Origin: JAMXLG01 sp963765935
GTDB lineage: Bacteria > Vulcanimicrobiota > Vulcanimicrobiia > Vulcanimicrobiales > Vulcanimicrobiaceae
Direction: 5' to 3'
Assembly: GCA_963765935.1 (NCBI GenBank)
Contig: CAVXXX010000001.1
Coordinates: forward strand, 496,001 to 560,000
Length of the DNA: 64,000 nucleotides
The notes under the pieces are model-generated. The model saw only the letters and a list, made by a program, of their open reading frames with translations. It was not told the origin of the DNA and did not search any database. Position 1 is the first letter of the stretch. Every line of letters begins with the position of its first letter. Shown here piece by piece: positions 17,500 through 26,371 of the stretch. Both the position numbers and the translations under genes were made by a program.

Positions 17500-17990
17500 G
17501 CATTCTCTACCTCGTCGTCGCGATCGTCATCATTCAACGAATCGCGGAACTTCTCTATGCCGAGCGGAACACGCGCCGTCTGCGTCAGCGCGGAGCGATC
17601 GAAGTTGCCGCCGGCCAGCATCCGTTCTTCATCATGTTGCACGCCGCATGGCTAATCTCGCTTCTCGTATTCGTCCGGCCGGCGACGGTGCCGAATTGGT
17701 GGCTGCTGGCAGCGTTCTTCCTTCTGCAAATCGCGCGGCTTTGGGTTCTTGCAACCTTGGGACCGTATTGGACGACGCGGATCATCACGCTCGATATCGC
17801 GCCTCTGATTCGCAGCGGACCGTACCGTTTCATAAAGCATCCGAATTACGCGATCGTCATATTCGAAATTGCGCTGCTACCGCTGGCGTTTGGCGCCTGG
17901 CCCATCGCCGTTATCTTTTCCGTCCTCAACGCGATGCTACTAACCGTACGGATTGCAGCTGAAGAGAAGGCGCTCGCAAGCCGACGCTAA
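17496..17990 (+). CDS. Isoprenylcysteine carboxyl methyltransferase-family (ICMT) membrane methyltransferase
   Basis: A 164-aa protein with about four membrane segments. The C-terminal ICMT signature contains GPYRFIKHPNYAIVI (about 110-124) and ends in EEKAL, the SAM-binding region of this family. The GTG start at 17496 overlaps the synthase stop, and the protein begins MSILYLVVAIVIIQRIAEL. By analogy with BpsB and SrsB it probably O-methylates the polyketide of the upstream enzyme rather than a prenylated protein. Confidence 0.88.
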   Translation: MSILYLVVAIVIIQRIAELLYAERNTRRLRQRGAIEVAAGQHPFFIMLHAAWLISLLVFVRPATVPNWWLLAAFFLLQIARLWVLATLGPYWTTRIITLDIAPLIRSGPYRFIKHPNYAIVIFEIALLPLAFGAWPIAVIFSVLNAMLLTVRIAAEEKALASRR

Positions 17991-18006
17991 AGAGGTAAAT
18001 CGCATA

Positions 18007-18021
18007 CGTGTATACAATCTC
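18007..18021 (+). promoter_or_regulatory. Candidate -10 region (cgtgtatacaatctc), shared with 22776-22790
   Basis: The 15 bases cgtgtatacaatctc recur exactly, on the other strand, at 22776-22790 before the alpha/beta hydrolase gene. They contain TACAAT (18013-18018), a 5/6 match to a sigma-70 -10 box, ending 23 bases before the S9 peptidase start. The core ttgtatacac also resembles operator half-sites of GntR/FadR-type regulators, and such a regulator gene lies nearby. Which reading is right is open. Confidence 0.45.
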
Positions 18022-18041
18022 CGGGTGAAAGCGGGGGTTGA

Positions 18042-20024
18042 ATGATGCGGATTTCTCGACTCTTCATTTGTTTTGCCGTACTCTTAGCGATCTCGGCCGG
18101 CGTGGCGAACGCGCGGCCGTGGACGCTGCGCGATGCGACCGCAACCGGGTTCATCGACGAAGTGCAACTGTCACCGGATGGAACCCAGGCCGTGATCGGC
18201 GTCGGACACCCAAACTTCAAAGACGACAGCTTCGACACCGGCTATGAGTTGGTCGATATTGCGAACGGCGCGATGCGCCAACTCTCGTCGGTTCTCACCC
18301 ATCCGCGTTGGTCACCCGATTCGAAACGGATCGCGTGGATGGCGCCTGATGCGAAGGGGAATGCGTCCATCGTCGTCACCGACACGCGCGGCGTCACGCT
18401 GCGCAAGTATCCGCAAGCAACGCGCAATGTGATCGGCTTTGCGTGGGCGCCGAACGGCTCATCGATTGCAGCCGTCGAGACGAGCGGAAAAACAATGAGC
18501 GTTCCGCGCTTCCACTGGATGAACTTGGAAAACGACTACCGAGACACGCGCCCTGCCCAAAGAGACGTCTGGATCGTTGATGTTGGAAGCGGCGCTACGC
18601 GACGTCTTACCGGCGACGGATGGTCGTATGGCGGTCCCGAGACCGATCACGATCCGTCGTGGTCCGCGGATTCGAAGCAACTCGTCGTCGTGCGCCAGCC
18701 CACGCCCGTCTACGGCGATTTCGAACACGCGCAGTACGTGGCGCTGGAGACCGCGAGCGCAGACCCGAAGCAGGTTGTCGATCATCCGTTCTTCGCCTAC
18801 CCCCACAGCGCCGCGCCTGCATTCGCACCTGCTGGAAGCCAAATCGCCTACGCGCACTCATGGGATGGGAAATTACCCTCGCGCGAGGACGTGTTCGTCA
18901 ACGGTCATGATGTGAGCGCTTCACTCGATCGCGATCTTTGGTCGTGCGCGAACGGCTCGATGATGTGGTCGAAGGGCGGCTTGATCGTCGATCTACTCGA
19001 CGGCGTCTCAATGCGTCTCTATCAGCTCGATCCCTCAGGTGCCGCCGAACCGAAAGCACTGACGAGCGACGCGGGCTCCGCCGAGACATTCTCGGTATCG
19101 AATACGGGCCGCATTGCATATATCTGGTCGACACCGACGCAGCCAAACGAGCTTTACGTACGGGATCCTGACGGTGCAACGCGTCAAGTGACCCATTTGA
19201 TTACCTTGCCGCGCGATCTTCCGATCGCGCAGACACGTCTCTTCACCTGGAGCGACGGTAGCGGACATACCCTGCACGGCCAGTTGACGCTCCCAAGTAA
19301 CGGTGCCTCGCTGCGAACTGCGCCGGTCGTCGTAGAACCGCACGGCGGACCGCAGTGCGCCGATGACGCCGCTTTCGACGGGTTCGCGCAGTATCTCGCA
19401 AGCTACGGATACGTCTACTTCCGTCCCGATCCGCCTGGTAGCGACGGATACGGCGACTGGTCGTATAAAGCGATCGTCGAGAATTGGGGAGCAGTTCCGA
19501 TGGCGGCCGATTTCGCCGGCCTCGACGCGCTCGATGCTTCAGGCATCGGTGATCCGGCGCGCACGTTCATCGAAGGCGGCTCCTACGGCGGTTATCTCAC
19601 CTCGTGGATCGTCACGCACAGCACGCGATTCCGTGCAGCCGTCGCGCAAGTCCCGGTGACCGATTTGCTGCAGGAGTACGCGCTTTCCGAAAGTCCGAAT
19701 ATCACGCGCCGGTTTTTCGGCGACAAACCGGCGTCGAATCAGGCCTTGCTGACATCGGAGTCGCCACTCACGTTTGCTTCACAAGAGAAAACGCCGCTGC
19801 TTATTATCGCGGGACTCGCCGACACGCGGGCTCCCTATATGCAAGCGATCGAATTTTATAAAACGCTCGCGGAAAACGGCGCGCCGGTTCGCATGATCGC
19901 CGACTCGAAAGCGGGGCACGGACCCAACGACCCGCAAGGCCTCATGGAATGGTTGGGCGCGACGATGGCCTGGATCGCGCAGAACGGCGGAATCGTGATC
20001 CCGGATGCGAGTCTGCCGAAATGA
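18042..20024 (+). CDS. S9-family (prolyl oligopeptidase) serine peptidase, exported
   Basis: A 660-aa peptidase. Residues 1-24 are a Sec signal (LFICFAVLLAISAGVANA). A WD40/TolB-like propeller domain fills about 30-390, with blades such as LSPDGTQAVIGVG and WSPDSKRIAWM. The alpha/beta-hydrolase domain holds the nucleophile at Ser514 (EGGSYGGYL), the acid at Asp594 (LADTRAP) and His626 (KAGHGPND). Two adjacent ATGs could start it (18042 or 18045), behind a G-rich site. Its stop overlaps the dipeptidase start, so both act as one unit that breaks down peptides. Confidence 0.9.
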   Translation: MMRISRLFICFAVLLAISAGVANARPWTLRDATATGFIDEVQLSPDGTQAVIGVGHPNFKDDSFDTGYELVDIANGAMRQLSSVLTHPRWSPDSKRIAWMAPDAKGNASIVVTDTRGVTLRKYPQATRNVIGFAWAPNGSSIAAVETSGKTMSVPRFHWMNLENDYRDTRPAQRDVWIVDVGSGATRRLTGDGWSYGGPETDHDPSWSADSKQLVVVRQPTPVYGDFEHAQYVALETASADPKQVVDHPFFAYPHSAAPAFAPAGSQIAYAHSWDGKLPSREDVFVNGHDVSASLDRDLWSCANGSMMWSKGGLIVDLLDGVSMRLYQLDPSGAAEPKALTSDAGSAETFSVSNTGRIAYIWSTPTQPNELYVRDPDGATRQVTHLITLPRDLPIAQTRLFTWSDGSGHTLHGQLTLPSNGASLRTAPVVVEPHGGPQCADDAAFDGFAQYLASYGYVYFRPDPPGSDGYGDWSYKAIVENWGAVPMAADFAGLDALDASGIGDPARTFIEGGSYGGYLTSWIVTHSTRFRAAVAQVPVTDLLQEYALSESPNITRRFFGDKPASNQALLTSESPLTFASQEKTPLLIIAGLADTRAPYMQAIEFYKTLAENGAPVRMIADSKAGHGPNDPQGLMEWLGATMAWIAQNGGIVIPDASLPK

Positions 20025-21394
20025 TGGATGCCGCATCGTATGTCGAGCGAAATCTCGGGCGGTACGTTGCCGAACTCTCGGAGTTTGCGAGTATTCCCAG
20101 TGTTTCAAGCCAATCGACGGGGATTGTCGAGGCCGCGCAGTGGTTGCAACGCGCACTCGAACGTCGCGGCGTGAATGCGCGCATTTTACCGACTGCCGGA
20201 AATCCCGTCGTCGTTGGAACGTTTGGTAGTGGAGCGCGAACGGTGCTCCTGTACAATCACTACGACGTGCAGCCGCCCGAACCGATCGACGCGTGGACGA
20301 CACCGCCGTTCGAACCGACGCTGCGCGATGGGAAACTGTTTGCGCGCGGCGTGATGGACGACAAGGGTGAAATCGTCGCGCGTTTGGCGGCGCTCGACGT
20401 GCTGCGCGAACGTTACGGTGATGAACTGCCGCTTGCCCTTACCTTCTTCGTCGAGGGCGAAGAGGAGAACGGAAGCCCTAACCTCGAGCCGTTCATCCTC
20501 GAACATCGCGATCTACTGGCGGCCGATGCATGCATTTGGGAGGCCGGCCAAGTTGACGGCGACGGGCGTCCGTATTTGTGGCTCGGCGTACGTGGATTAC
20601 TCTATGTCGAACTGATCGCGCGCACGCTGCGCCACGACGCGCATTCGGGTTGGGCGCACGTACTACCAAACGCGGCGTGGCGATTGATAGACGCATTAAT
20701 GACACTGCGCGATCGCGACGGCAACGTCACGATCCACGGATTCGGCGAGGGGTTGACCGGACCGACTGCGCGCCAGTACGAACTTCTGCGTGATATGCCG
20801 GACGAAGCGGCGACGTATCGCGCGGAGTACGGTGTTGAGCGTTTCGCCGGCGGCCGCGAAGGTGTCGCGCAGCGTGAAGCCGTGTTCTTGCCGACGTGCA
20901 ACATCTCCGGGATCTGGGCCGGACACATCGAGAACGGAAACAAGACGGTGATTCCGGGCAGCGCCCATGCGCGCATCGACTTTCGCTTGGCACCCGATCA
21001 GGATCCGGAGCGTTGCCTGAACGCAGTACGCGAACATCTGCGCCAACACGGTTTCGGTGACATCGAATTGGTTGCTCGCGAAGGACAGCGCGCGGCATGC
21101 AGCGATCCGGATCATCCCTTCATCGAACTCGCGATCGATGTCCTACGCGAACACTACGGCTGCGATCCACTCGTTACGCCGATGGTGGGCGGCACGGGGC
21201 CCGCAGCGCACGTTGTTCGCCACCTCGGCGTGCCCTTCGCAAGCATCGGATGCAGTTATCCCGGTTCACGGAAGCATGCGCCGGACGAAAACGTCCGATT
21301 GAGCGATTTTGTACGCGGTGCCGGCGCGATCGCCGATTTACTCGACCGCTATGCCCCCTCTACGAGTGCGCGAAGCATCGTGTCTTCGAGGTGA
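20021..21394 (+). CDS. M20-family metallodipeptidase
   Basis: A 457-aa di-zinc exopeptidase, probably cytoplasmic because no signal peptide is present. LLYNHYDVQPPEP gives the first zinc His and its catalytic Asp. GVMDDKGE gives the bridging Asp. FFVEGEEENGSPN gives the general-base Glu pair. The lid (dimerisation) domain lies about 190-340, and GGTGPAAHVVRHLG is near the last zinc ligand. I chose the ATG at 20021, inside the preceding stop (ATGATGG). It probably finishes peptides released by the S9 enzyme. Its last 46 bases overlap the convergent GntR gene. Confidence 0.9.
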   Translation: MMDAASYVERNLGRYVAELSEFASIPSVSSQSTGIVEAAQWLQRALERRGVNARILPTAGNPVVVGTFGSGARTVLLYNHYDVQPPEPIDAWTTPPFEPTLRDGKLFARGVMDDKGEIVARLAALDVLRERYGDELPLALTFFVEGEEENGSPNLEPFILEHRDLLAADACIWEAGQVDGDGRPYLWLGVRGLLYVELIARTLRHDAHSGWAHVLPNAAWRLIDALMTLRDRDGNVTIHGFGEGLTGPTARQYELLRDMPDEAATYRAEYGVERFAGGREGVAQREAVFLPTCNISGIWAGHIENGNKTVIPGSAHARIDFRLAPDQDPERCLNAVREHLRQHGFGDIELVAREGQRAACSDPDHPFIELAIDVLREHYGCDPLVTPMVGGTGPAAHVVRHLGVPFASIGCSYPGSRKHAPDENVRLSDFVRGAGAIADLLDRYAPSTSARSIVSSR

Positions 21395-21999
21395 TCCAGA
21401 TGCGCGAGCGTCGCTCGCTCAGCGGCTTTGAGGTCTCGCTGCTCGAGCGCATCGAGAAGGGCGCGATGGTCATCTCGCGAGACGCGAACGACGCCCATGA
21501 CGCTCTGGCTCGGATTCGGAAGGCGCTGCACGCGAACGTGATGGGCGCGAATTGCGGCGAGCAGCCGCGGATTGCCGACAAGTCCATAGAGCGCGACGTG
21601 AAAATCGAGGTGAAGCTGCGTCGCTTCTTTCGTTGGTCTCCCGGCTTTGCGTAACGAGCGATCGATTTCGCGCATGCGCTTGAGGGCCGCATCATCGAGC
21701 TTCGGCATCGCGAGACGCAACGCGCCGATCTCGAGGATGCGTCGAACTTCGAAGAGTTCACGAATATCTTCCGCACTTACGGTTGCCACGAACGCGCCGC
21801 GGTTGGGATGGTAGATGATCCAGCCTTCAGCTTCGAGCTGACGCAGCGCTTCGCGAATCGGACTACGGCTCACGCCGTAGCGAACCGCCATCTCTTCTTG
21901 AGGCAGCGGATCGCCGGCCGCGAACGTTCCGTCGAGAATCTCCTCGCGGATTCGCGTCGCCAGCGCATCGGCTGTGCTCTGCAGTTTCAGCACGCTCAT
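21349..21999 (-). CDS. GntR-family transcriptional regulator, FadR/FCD subfamily
   Basis: A 216-aa repressor-type regulator. The N-terminal winged helix contains LATRIREEILDGTFAAGDPL and the recognition segment VSRSPIREALRQLEAEG. The C-terminal FCD ligand-binding domain (about 85-210) includes LHLDFHVALYGLVGN and DDHRALLDALEQRD, whose Asp and His residues usually bind a metal. I place the start at 21999 (MSVLKLQST), overlapping the hydrolase stop. It likely controls the peptide-use genes around it, but the effector is unknown. Confidence 0.9.
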   Translation of the reverse strand: MSVLKLQSTADALATRIREEILDGTFAAGDPLPQEEMAVRYGVSRSPIREALRQLEAEGWIIYHPNRGAFVATVSAEDIRELFEVRRILEIGALRLAMPKLDDAALKRMREIDRSLRKAGRPTKEATQLHLDFHVALYGLVGNPRLLAAIRAHHVRVQRLPNPSQSVMGVVRVSRDDHRALLDALEQRDLKAAERATLAHLDHLEDTMLRALVEGA

Positions 22000-22769
22000 T
22001 GGCACATTACTTTCAAAGCCCATGCATCGAACACCGTTCGAAATTGCGACCCGATGGTGCGAAGATGTTCGACTTCGCCCATATGCGTTCCGCGATCGGT
22101 GAATACCGTGACCGGAATCGAGGCATGATGCAGCGCAGCGGCATAGGCATCGCGATCGCCGCACGCTCCGGCATCGTCGCGAGTCGCGCACACGAGCAGC
22201 CACGGGACGTCCGCCGGCGGGTAACGATCCGGAGAAAAACGAGCGCGTGATTCTCCCGGAGGACCGAGCAGCTTACGGTCCGCGGCGCGGTCGGCAGCCG
22301 ACTCACCCCTCGCGGGATACGTAATGTCAGCGAAATCACCGGAGAGATATGCGGCGGCAGCGACCGGCGCGTGCGAGAATCCCGTGCCGATCCAGAGCTG
22401 ATGATTCATCATCGCTAAATCGACCATCCATCCTCCGGCGGAATGTCCGATGAGAATAATACGCTTCGGATTGCCGCCATAATGGGCAATATGGGTCGCC
22501 GTCCATCGCACTGCATCGATGATGTCGCGCGCCGAACCGATCGGATTCGTGGCCGGATAGTACCGATACGATGGAATGACCGCGACGTATCCGCCCGCCG
22601 CGAGCGAAGCGCCGACGGCGCGATACCACGTTCGATCCCCTTCGGTGAGTCCGCCGCCATGAATGAAGATCACGACCGAATGGCGGCCGGCGCGCGAAGG
22701 ACGGTAAATGTCGAGAAGATGCTTGCCGTGTTCGACGGGTGCCGCGTAGGCGACGGTTACAGGAAGCAT
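21996..22769 (-). CDS. Alpha/beta hydrolase (esterase/peptidase-like)
   Basis: A 257-aa cytoplasmic hydrolase of the BD-FAE/esterase type. VIFIHGGGLTEGD gives the oxyanion hole HGGG, and LIGHSAGGWMVDL gives the nucleophile Ser in GHSAG. DDAGACGDRDAY and GTHMGEVEHL plausibly carry the acid and the His. The open frame extends to 22889. The start at 22769 (MLPVTVAY) is favoured because the shared promoter-like motif at 22776-22790 lies directly before it. An alternative ATG is at 22793. It is co-transcribed with the GntR gene (four-base overlap). Confidence 0.82.
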   Translation of the reverse strand: MLPVTVAYAAPVEHGKHLLDIYRPSRAGRHSVVIFIHGGGLTEGDRTWYRAVGASLAAGGYVAVIPSYRYYPATNPIGSARDIIDAVRWTATHIAHYGGNPKRIILIGHSAGGWMVDLAMMNHQLWIGTGFSHAPVAAAAYLSGDFADITYPARGESAADRAADRKLLGPPGESRARFSPDRYPPADVPWLLVCATRDDAGACGDRDAYAAALHHASIPVTVFTDRGTHMGEVEHLRTIGSQFRTVFDAWALKVMCQ

Positions 22770-22775
22770 ACCGCC

Positions 22776-22790
22776 GAGATTGTATACACG
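22776..22790 (-). promoter_or_regulatory. Candidate -10 region/operator between divergent hydrolase and SBP genes
   Basis: Exact reverse-strand copy of the 15-base motif found before the S9 peptidase gene at 18007. It lies 6 bases before the hydrolase ATG (22769) and 5 bases before the ATG of the divergent binding-protein gene (22796). Any transcript starting from this -10 would be leaderless or nearly so. The site could also be a GntR operator touching both genes. Confidence 0.42.
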
Positions 22791-22795
22791 CATAC

Positions 22796-24370
22796 ATGCG
22801 GCCTGCCTGCGCCCTAGCGATCGTTTTTGCAATGCTGATACCGGCCGGATGCACGCGCGCGCATCGCACGATCGACCACCCGGCTGCAACGCTTGTGGTG
22901 GCGACGACAGAAGAACCGGATTCGCTCGATCCGCTGCTCGCGAATCTCGCCGTTGCGAACGATCCGATTACACTGGCGTACGACGGATTGGTGCGCTTTG
23001 GACCCAGCGGCGCGATTCTCCCGGATCTTGCGCTAACGGTACCTTCGCACGCCAACGGCGGCATCAGTGACGACGGCCGCACCATCGTCTATCGTTTGCG
23101 TCGCGATGTGCGCTGGCAAGACGGCGTACCATTTTCGGCACGCGACGTCATCTTCACTTGGCGCGCGCTCACGGATCCCAACCGTAACGTGCCGACGCAT
23201 GCAGGCTACGACCGTATCGCATCGATCGATGCGCCCGATGCATGGACCGTTCGCGTTCGGTTGCGCGAACGTTACGCGCCGGCGCTCTCGCTTTTTGCAT
23301 GCGGGCGGCAAGGCGCAATCGTGCCGGCGCACAAGGTTAACGGGTATATCGGGACCGGCGCTTATCGCATCGTCCAGTGGCGCCGCGGCGACGAAGTCCA
23401 ATTCGAACGCAATCCGTTCGCGGTGAATCGCCCTGCGTTCGATCGTGTTGACTTGCGCTTCATGCATGACGACCAATCCGTACTCAATGCACTGCACGAC
23501 GGCAGTATCGACGCCGCGTTGCTGCTTGATACGACGAGCCTCGCGCAAGCGCAGCGCGATTCGCAGCTTGCCGTCCATTCAACCAATACACTCGAATGGG
23601 AACATTTGAGTTTCAACCTTCGGCCCGGAAGCGGACCGCAAACCAACATCCACGTGCGTCGCGCAATCGCGTATGCGCTCGATCCCGCGCTGCTGCGCCG
23701 TTCCTATCTGTATGGCTTCGGCGGGCTGGCGCCGCTCGATCAGGCCCCATCGTCCTGGGCCCGTGATCCCTCGATTGGATTCTATCCCTTTAACCGGGAG
23801 GCCGCGCGTCGAGAGTTGGCACGCTCGCGATACTCGCATCCACAATTGACGCTCGTGAGTACCACGGGCAACGATCAGCGTTACCGATTGGAAATCGGCG
23901 TACAGTCGGCGCTACGCGATATCGGAATCGACCTCACGATAAAGAACGTGCCTGCAAATCTCTTACTCGCGCGCAGCGTGGATCGCGGCTTGCTCACCAG
24001 CGGCAAGTATCAGATCGCACTGTTTTCGTTCGTGGCGATCTCACCCGATCCGAACGACGAACGTTTCGTCGCGACGTCTTCACTACCACCGAACGGCAAT
24101 AATCTGTCCGGGTATTCGAATCGCGACGTCGACCAGCTCGTGCAGCGCGGACTCGAAACGTACGATCGAAACGAACGCACGGCAATCTATCATGCGATCC
24201 AACGGCATTTGATCGACGATTTGCCGTTTTACACCCTTGTATGGACGCCGTCGTCGGTCGTCGCGCGGCGCGATCTCCAGGGCATCGAGGCGGTGCCTCT
24301 CGGCAGCGATCTTTGGAATATCAGCACCTGGCGACGAGACAGTCACGCAAATACGGGAGTCGGCCGATGA
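22796..24370 (+). CDS. ABC transporter substrate-binding lipoprotein, family 5 (peptide/opine type)
   Basis: A 524-aa lipoprotein. IVFAMLIPAGC is the lipobox. ATTEEPDSLDPLLANLAVAND and YDGLVRFGPSGAILPDLA are the family-5 opening. YRLRRDVRWQDGVPFSARDVIFTW is the classic SBP_bac_5 motif. RRAIAYALDPALL and NRDVDQLVQRGLETYD are further family landmarks. It would capture peptides outside the inner membrane, matching the peptidase genes around it. No permease or ATPase genes lie next to it. The ATG at 22796 gives the lipoprotein signal; the frame upstream adds only a basic stretch. Confidence 0.88.
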   Translation: MRPACALAIVFAMLIPAGCTRAHRTIDHPAATLVVATTEEPDSLDPLLANLAVANDPITLAYDGLVRFGPSGAILPDLALTVPSHANGGISDDGRTIVYRLRRDVRWQDGVPFSARDVIFTWRALTDPNRNVPTHAGYDRIASIDAPDAWTVRVRLRERYAPALSLFACGRQGAIVPAHKVNGYIGTGAYRIVQWRRGDEVQFERNPFAVNRPAFDRVDLRFMHDDQSVLNALHDGSIDAALLLDTTSLAQAQRDSQLAVHSTNTLEWEHLSFNLRPGSGPQTNIHVRRAIAYALDPALLRRSYLYGFGGLAPLDQAPSSWARDPSIGFYPFNREAARRELARSRYSHPQLTLVSTTGNDQRYRLEIGVQSALRDIGIDLTIKNVPANLLLARSVDRGLLTSGKYQIALFSFVAISPDPNDERFVATSSLPPNGNNLSGYSNRDVDQLVQRGLETYDRNERTAIYHAIQRHLIDDLPFYTLVWTPSSVVARRDLQGIEAVPLGSDLWNISTWRRDSHANTGVGR

Positions 24371-24377
24371 ACGTTAC

Positions 24378-25142
24378 ATGGACAGACTCTTCGCACTCGT
24401 CCTCGCACTGGCGACACCGGCTCCAGGCGCCACAGTGCCCGTCGCACCCGTGCCCTCGGCTTCACCGGCAGCACAGACCGGCACATCACTTCCAGGCGTA
24501 CGTCTCGGGGAAACTGCGACGCAACTCGTCAGCGAACGAGGTGAGCCGATGTTTGTTTTCGCAAACGAGAGGCTGATGCAATGGATCTATTTTTCTCCGC
24601 ACGGAGAGTATGCCGAGCTCGTCGGAATTCAACGCGGGTACGTGACCGTGGCATCGATCGTCAAACGACGAACCGAATTGCCGACGATGCGTGACGAGAC
24701 GATGGTCGCCGGCGTGCACATCGGCGATCCGTATTCGGCGATCCCGAAAGATGCAGCGAACGGTGCCATCGTCATCGACGACATCAAATACTGGTTTGGG
24801 CCTGACAAAGATGGTTCGACGATTGGATCGATCGGCGAGGCACTAACGGATGCCGGCGTCGCAAAACTTGCGCCCCTCTCGCAGATTCCGCTCCTTCATG
24901 ACGGAAGTTCATTCGATGATGCGGTGGTCGTTCGCGCTTCCACCGATTTTCTTGGAATCAAATTTGAAGAGGGATACATCGCGGGCCACTTCTCGTGCAA
25001 GCCGGGAAGAGTAAAGAAGCTGAAGCAATCACTCGTTCATAGAGACGGCAAAAGCTACGATATCATGGATGTAGGGTGCGATAACAGCGATAAGACGAAG
25101 TCGTACTACTTCGACATCACGGATTCGTTCGGCAAGCAATAA
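24378..25142 (+). CDS. Hypothetical exported protein
   Basis: A 254-aa protein I do not recognise. It starts MDRLFALVLALATPAPG, a short signal followed by an Ala/Pro/Ser-rich linker (to about residue 38). The rest has two similar alpha/beta stretches beginning LPGVRLGETATQLVSERGEP and MVAGVHIGDPYSAIPKDAAN. This may be an internal duplication of a small domain resembling those in some periplasmic lipoprotein-like proteins. Two Cys near the C-terminus (in GHFSCKPG and DVGCDN) could form a disulfide. It begins 7 bases after the binding-protein gene, so the two are probably co-transcribed. Confidence 0.75.
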   Translation: MDRLFALVLALATPAPGATVPVAPVPSASPAAQTGTSLPGVRLGETATQLVSERGEPMFVFANERLMQWIYFSPHGEYAELVGIQRGYVTVASIVKRRTELPTMRDETMVAGVHIGDPYSAIPKDAANGAIVIDDIKYWFGPDKDGSTIGSIGEALTDAGVAKLAPLSQIPLLHDGSSFDDAVVVRASTDFLGIKFEEGYIAGHFSCKPGRVKKLKQSLVHRDGKSYDIMDVGCDNSDKTKSYYFDITDSFGKQ

Positions 25143-25153
25143 ATAAGAATCGG

Positions 25154-25176
25154 TCCTTCGACAAGGTCAGGATGAC
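25154..25176 (-). repeat. 23-bp dispersed repeat, intergenic copy
   Basis: Reads tccttcgacaaggtcaggat then gac on the + strand, one base different from the 11340 copy. It lies in the gap between the convergent ends of the hypothetical exported protein gene and the thiolase gene. Confidence 0.75.
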
Positions 25177-25183
25177 ACGGGGG

Positions 25184-26371
25184 TTAGGCGACTTCGAAGA
25201 GGCCGGCTGCGCCCATGCCGCCGCCGATGCACATCGTGACGACGACGTATTTTGCGCCACGGCGTTTGCCTTCGATGAGGGCGTGCATCGTCATACGGGC
25301 GCCGCTCATGCCGTACGGGTGGCCGATTGAAATGGCCCCACCGTCGACGTTGAACCGGTCGTTCGCGATGCCGAGTGTGTCGCGACAATAGATCGTTTGC
25401 ACGGCGAAGGCTTCATTGAGTTCCCACAGGCCGATATCGTCGATCTTCAAGCCGTGTTGTTTGAGCAGCTTTGGTACGGCGAAAACGGGGCCGATGCCCA
25501 TCTCTCCCGGCTCGCATCCCGCGACGGCAAACCCGCGATAGAATCCGAGCGGGTTGAGATTGCGTTGTTCCGCGAGCTTCGCGTCCATGACGACGACTGC
25601 AGCTGCGCCGTCGGAAAGTTGCGACGAATTGCCGGCGGTAATCGACGTGTCTTTGATTCCCGGGACGGCACCTTTGAGTTGCGTGAGGCCTTCGAGCGTC
25701 GTGTCAGGACGGTTGCCTTCGTCTTTCTTCAACACCGTGTGCACTTCGCTCACGGCGCCCGTCTCTTTGTCCTGTACGAATTTCCAGGACGGCAGTTCGA
25801 CGATCTCCGCATTGAAGCGGCCCGCTTCTTGCGCTGCGGCGGTACGCCGCTGGCTCTGCAGCGCATATTCATCTTGCGCGTCGCGCGAGACATTGTACTT
25901 CTTCGCGACGTTGTCGGCCGTGTAGAGCATCGGCATGTAGACATCCGGCGTATGGCGCAGCAGCCACTCTTCGGTGTAGTACTTCATGTTGAGATCGTTC
26001 TGCACCATCGAAATCGATTCGACGCCGCCTCCGACGACGACATCGGCGTTATCGACCATGACGCGCTTCGCCGCCGACGCAATTGCGTCGAGACCCGAGG
26101 CGCAATAGCGGCTTACGGTTTGTCCGGGCACCGTTACCGGACATCCGGCGCGCAACGCAGCCGTACGTCCGATGTTGTTTCCGGTTGCACCTTCCGGCAG
26201 ACCGGAACCGATGACGACGTCTTCAACTTGCGCAGGATCGACGCCGGCACGTTTGAGCGCTTCGGCGACAACGTGTCCCGCCATCGTTGCACCAGGGGTC
26301 TGATTGAACGCACCGCGGAACGCGCGACCGATCGGCGTTCTCGCGGCGGAGACGATAACCGCCTCACGCAT
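25184..26371 (-). CDS. fadA: Acetyl-CoA C-acyltransferase (3-ketoacyl-CoA thiolase)
   Basis: A 395-aa thiolase for the last step of beta-oxidation, which splits 3-ketoacyl-CoA with CoA. The nucleophile is Cys90 in SRYCASGLDAI. GGAISIGHPYGMSGARM carries the active-site His, and CIGGGMGAAG carries the second Cys. The length is standard. The start overlaps the fadB stop by eight bases, so it is the last gene of a four-gene operon (PadR regulator, acyl-CoA dehydrogenase, fadB, fadA). The assignment as degradative rather than biosynthetic thiolase rests on that context. Confidence 0.92.
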   Translation of the reverse strand: MREAVIVSAARTPIGRAFRGAFNQTPGATMAGHVVAEALKRAGVDPAQVEDVVIGSGLPEGATGNNIGRTAALRAGCPVTVPGQTVSRYCASGLDAIASAAKRVMVDNADVVVGGGVESISMVQNDLNMKYYTEEWLLRHTPDVYMPMLYTADNVAKKYNVSRDAQDEYALQSQRRTAAAQEAGRFNAEIVELPSWKFVQDKETGAVSEVHTVLKKDEGNRPDTTLEGLTQLKGAVPGIKDTSITAGNSSQLSDGAAAVVVMDAKLAEQRNLNPLGFYRGFAVAGCEPGEMGIGPVFAVPKLLKQHGLKIDDIGLWELNEAFAVQTIYCRDTLGIANDRFNVDGGAISIGHPYGMSGARMTMHALIEGKRRGAKYVVVTMCIGGGMGAAGLFEVA

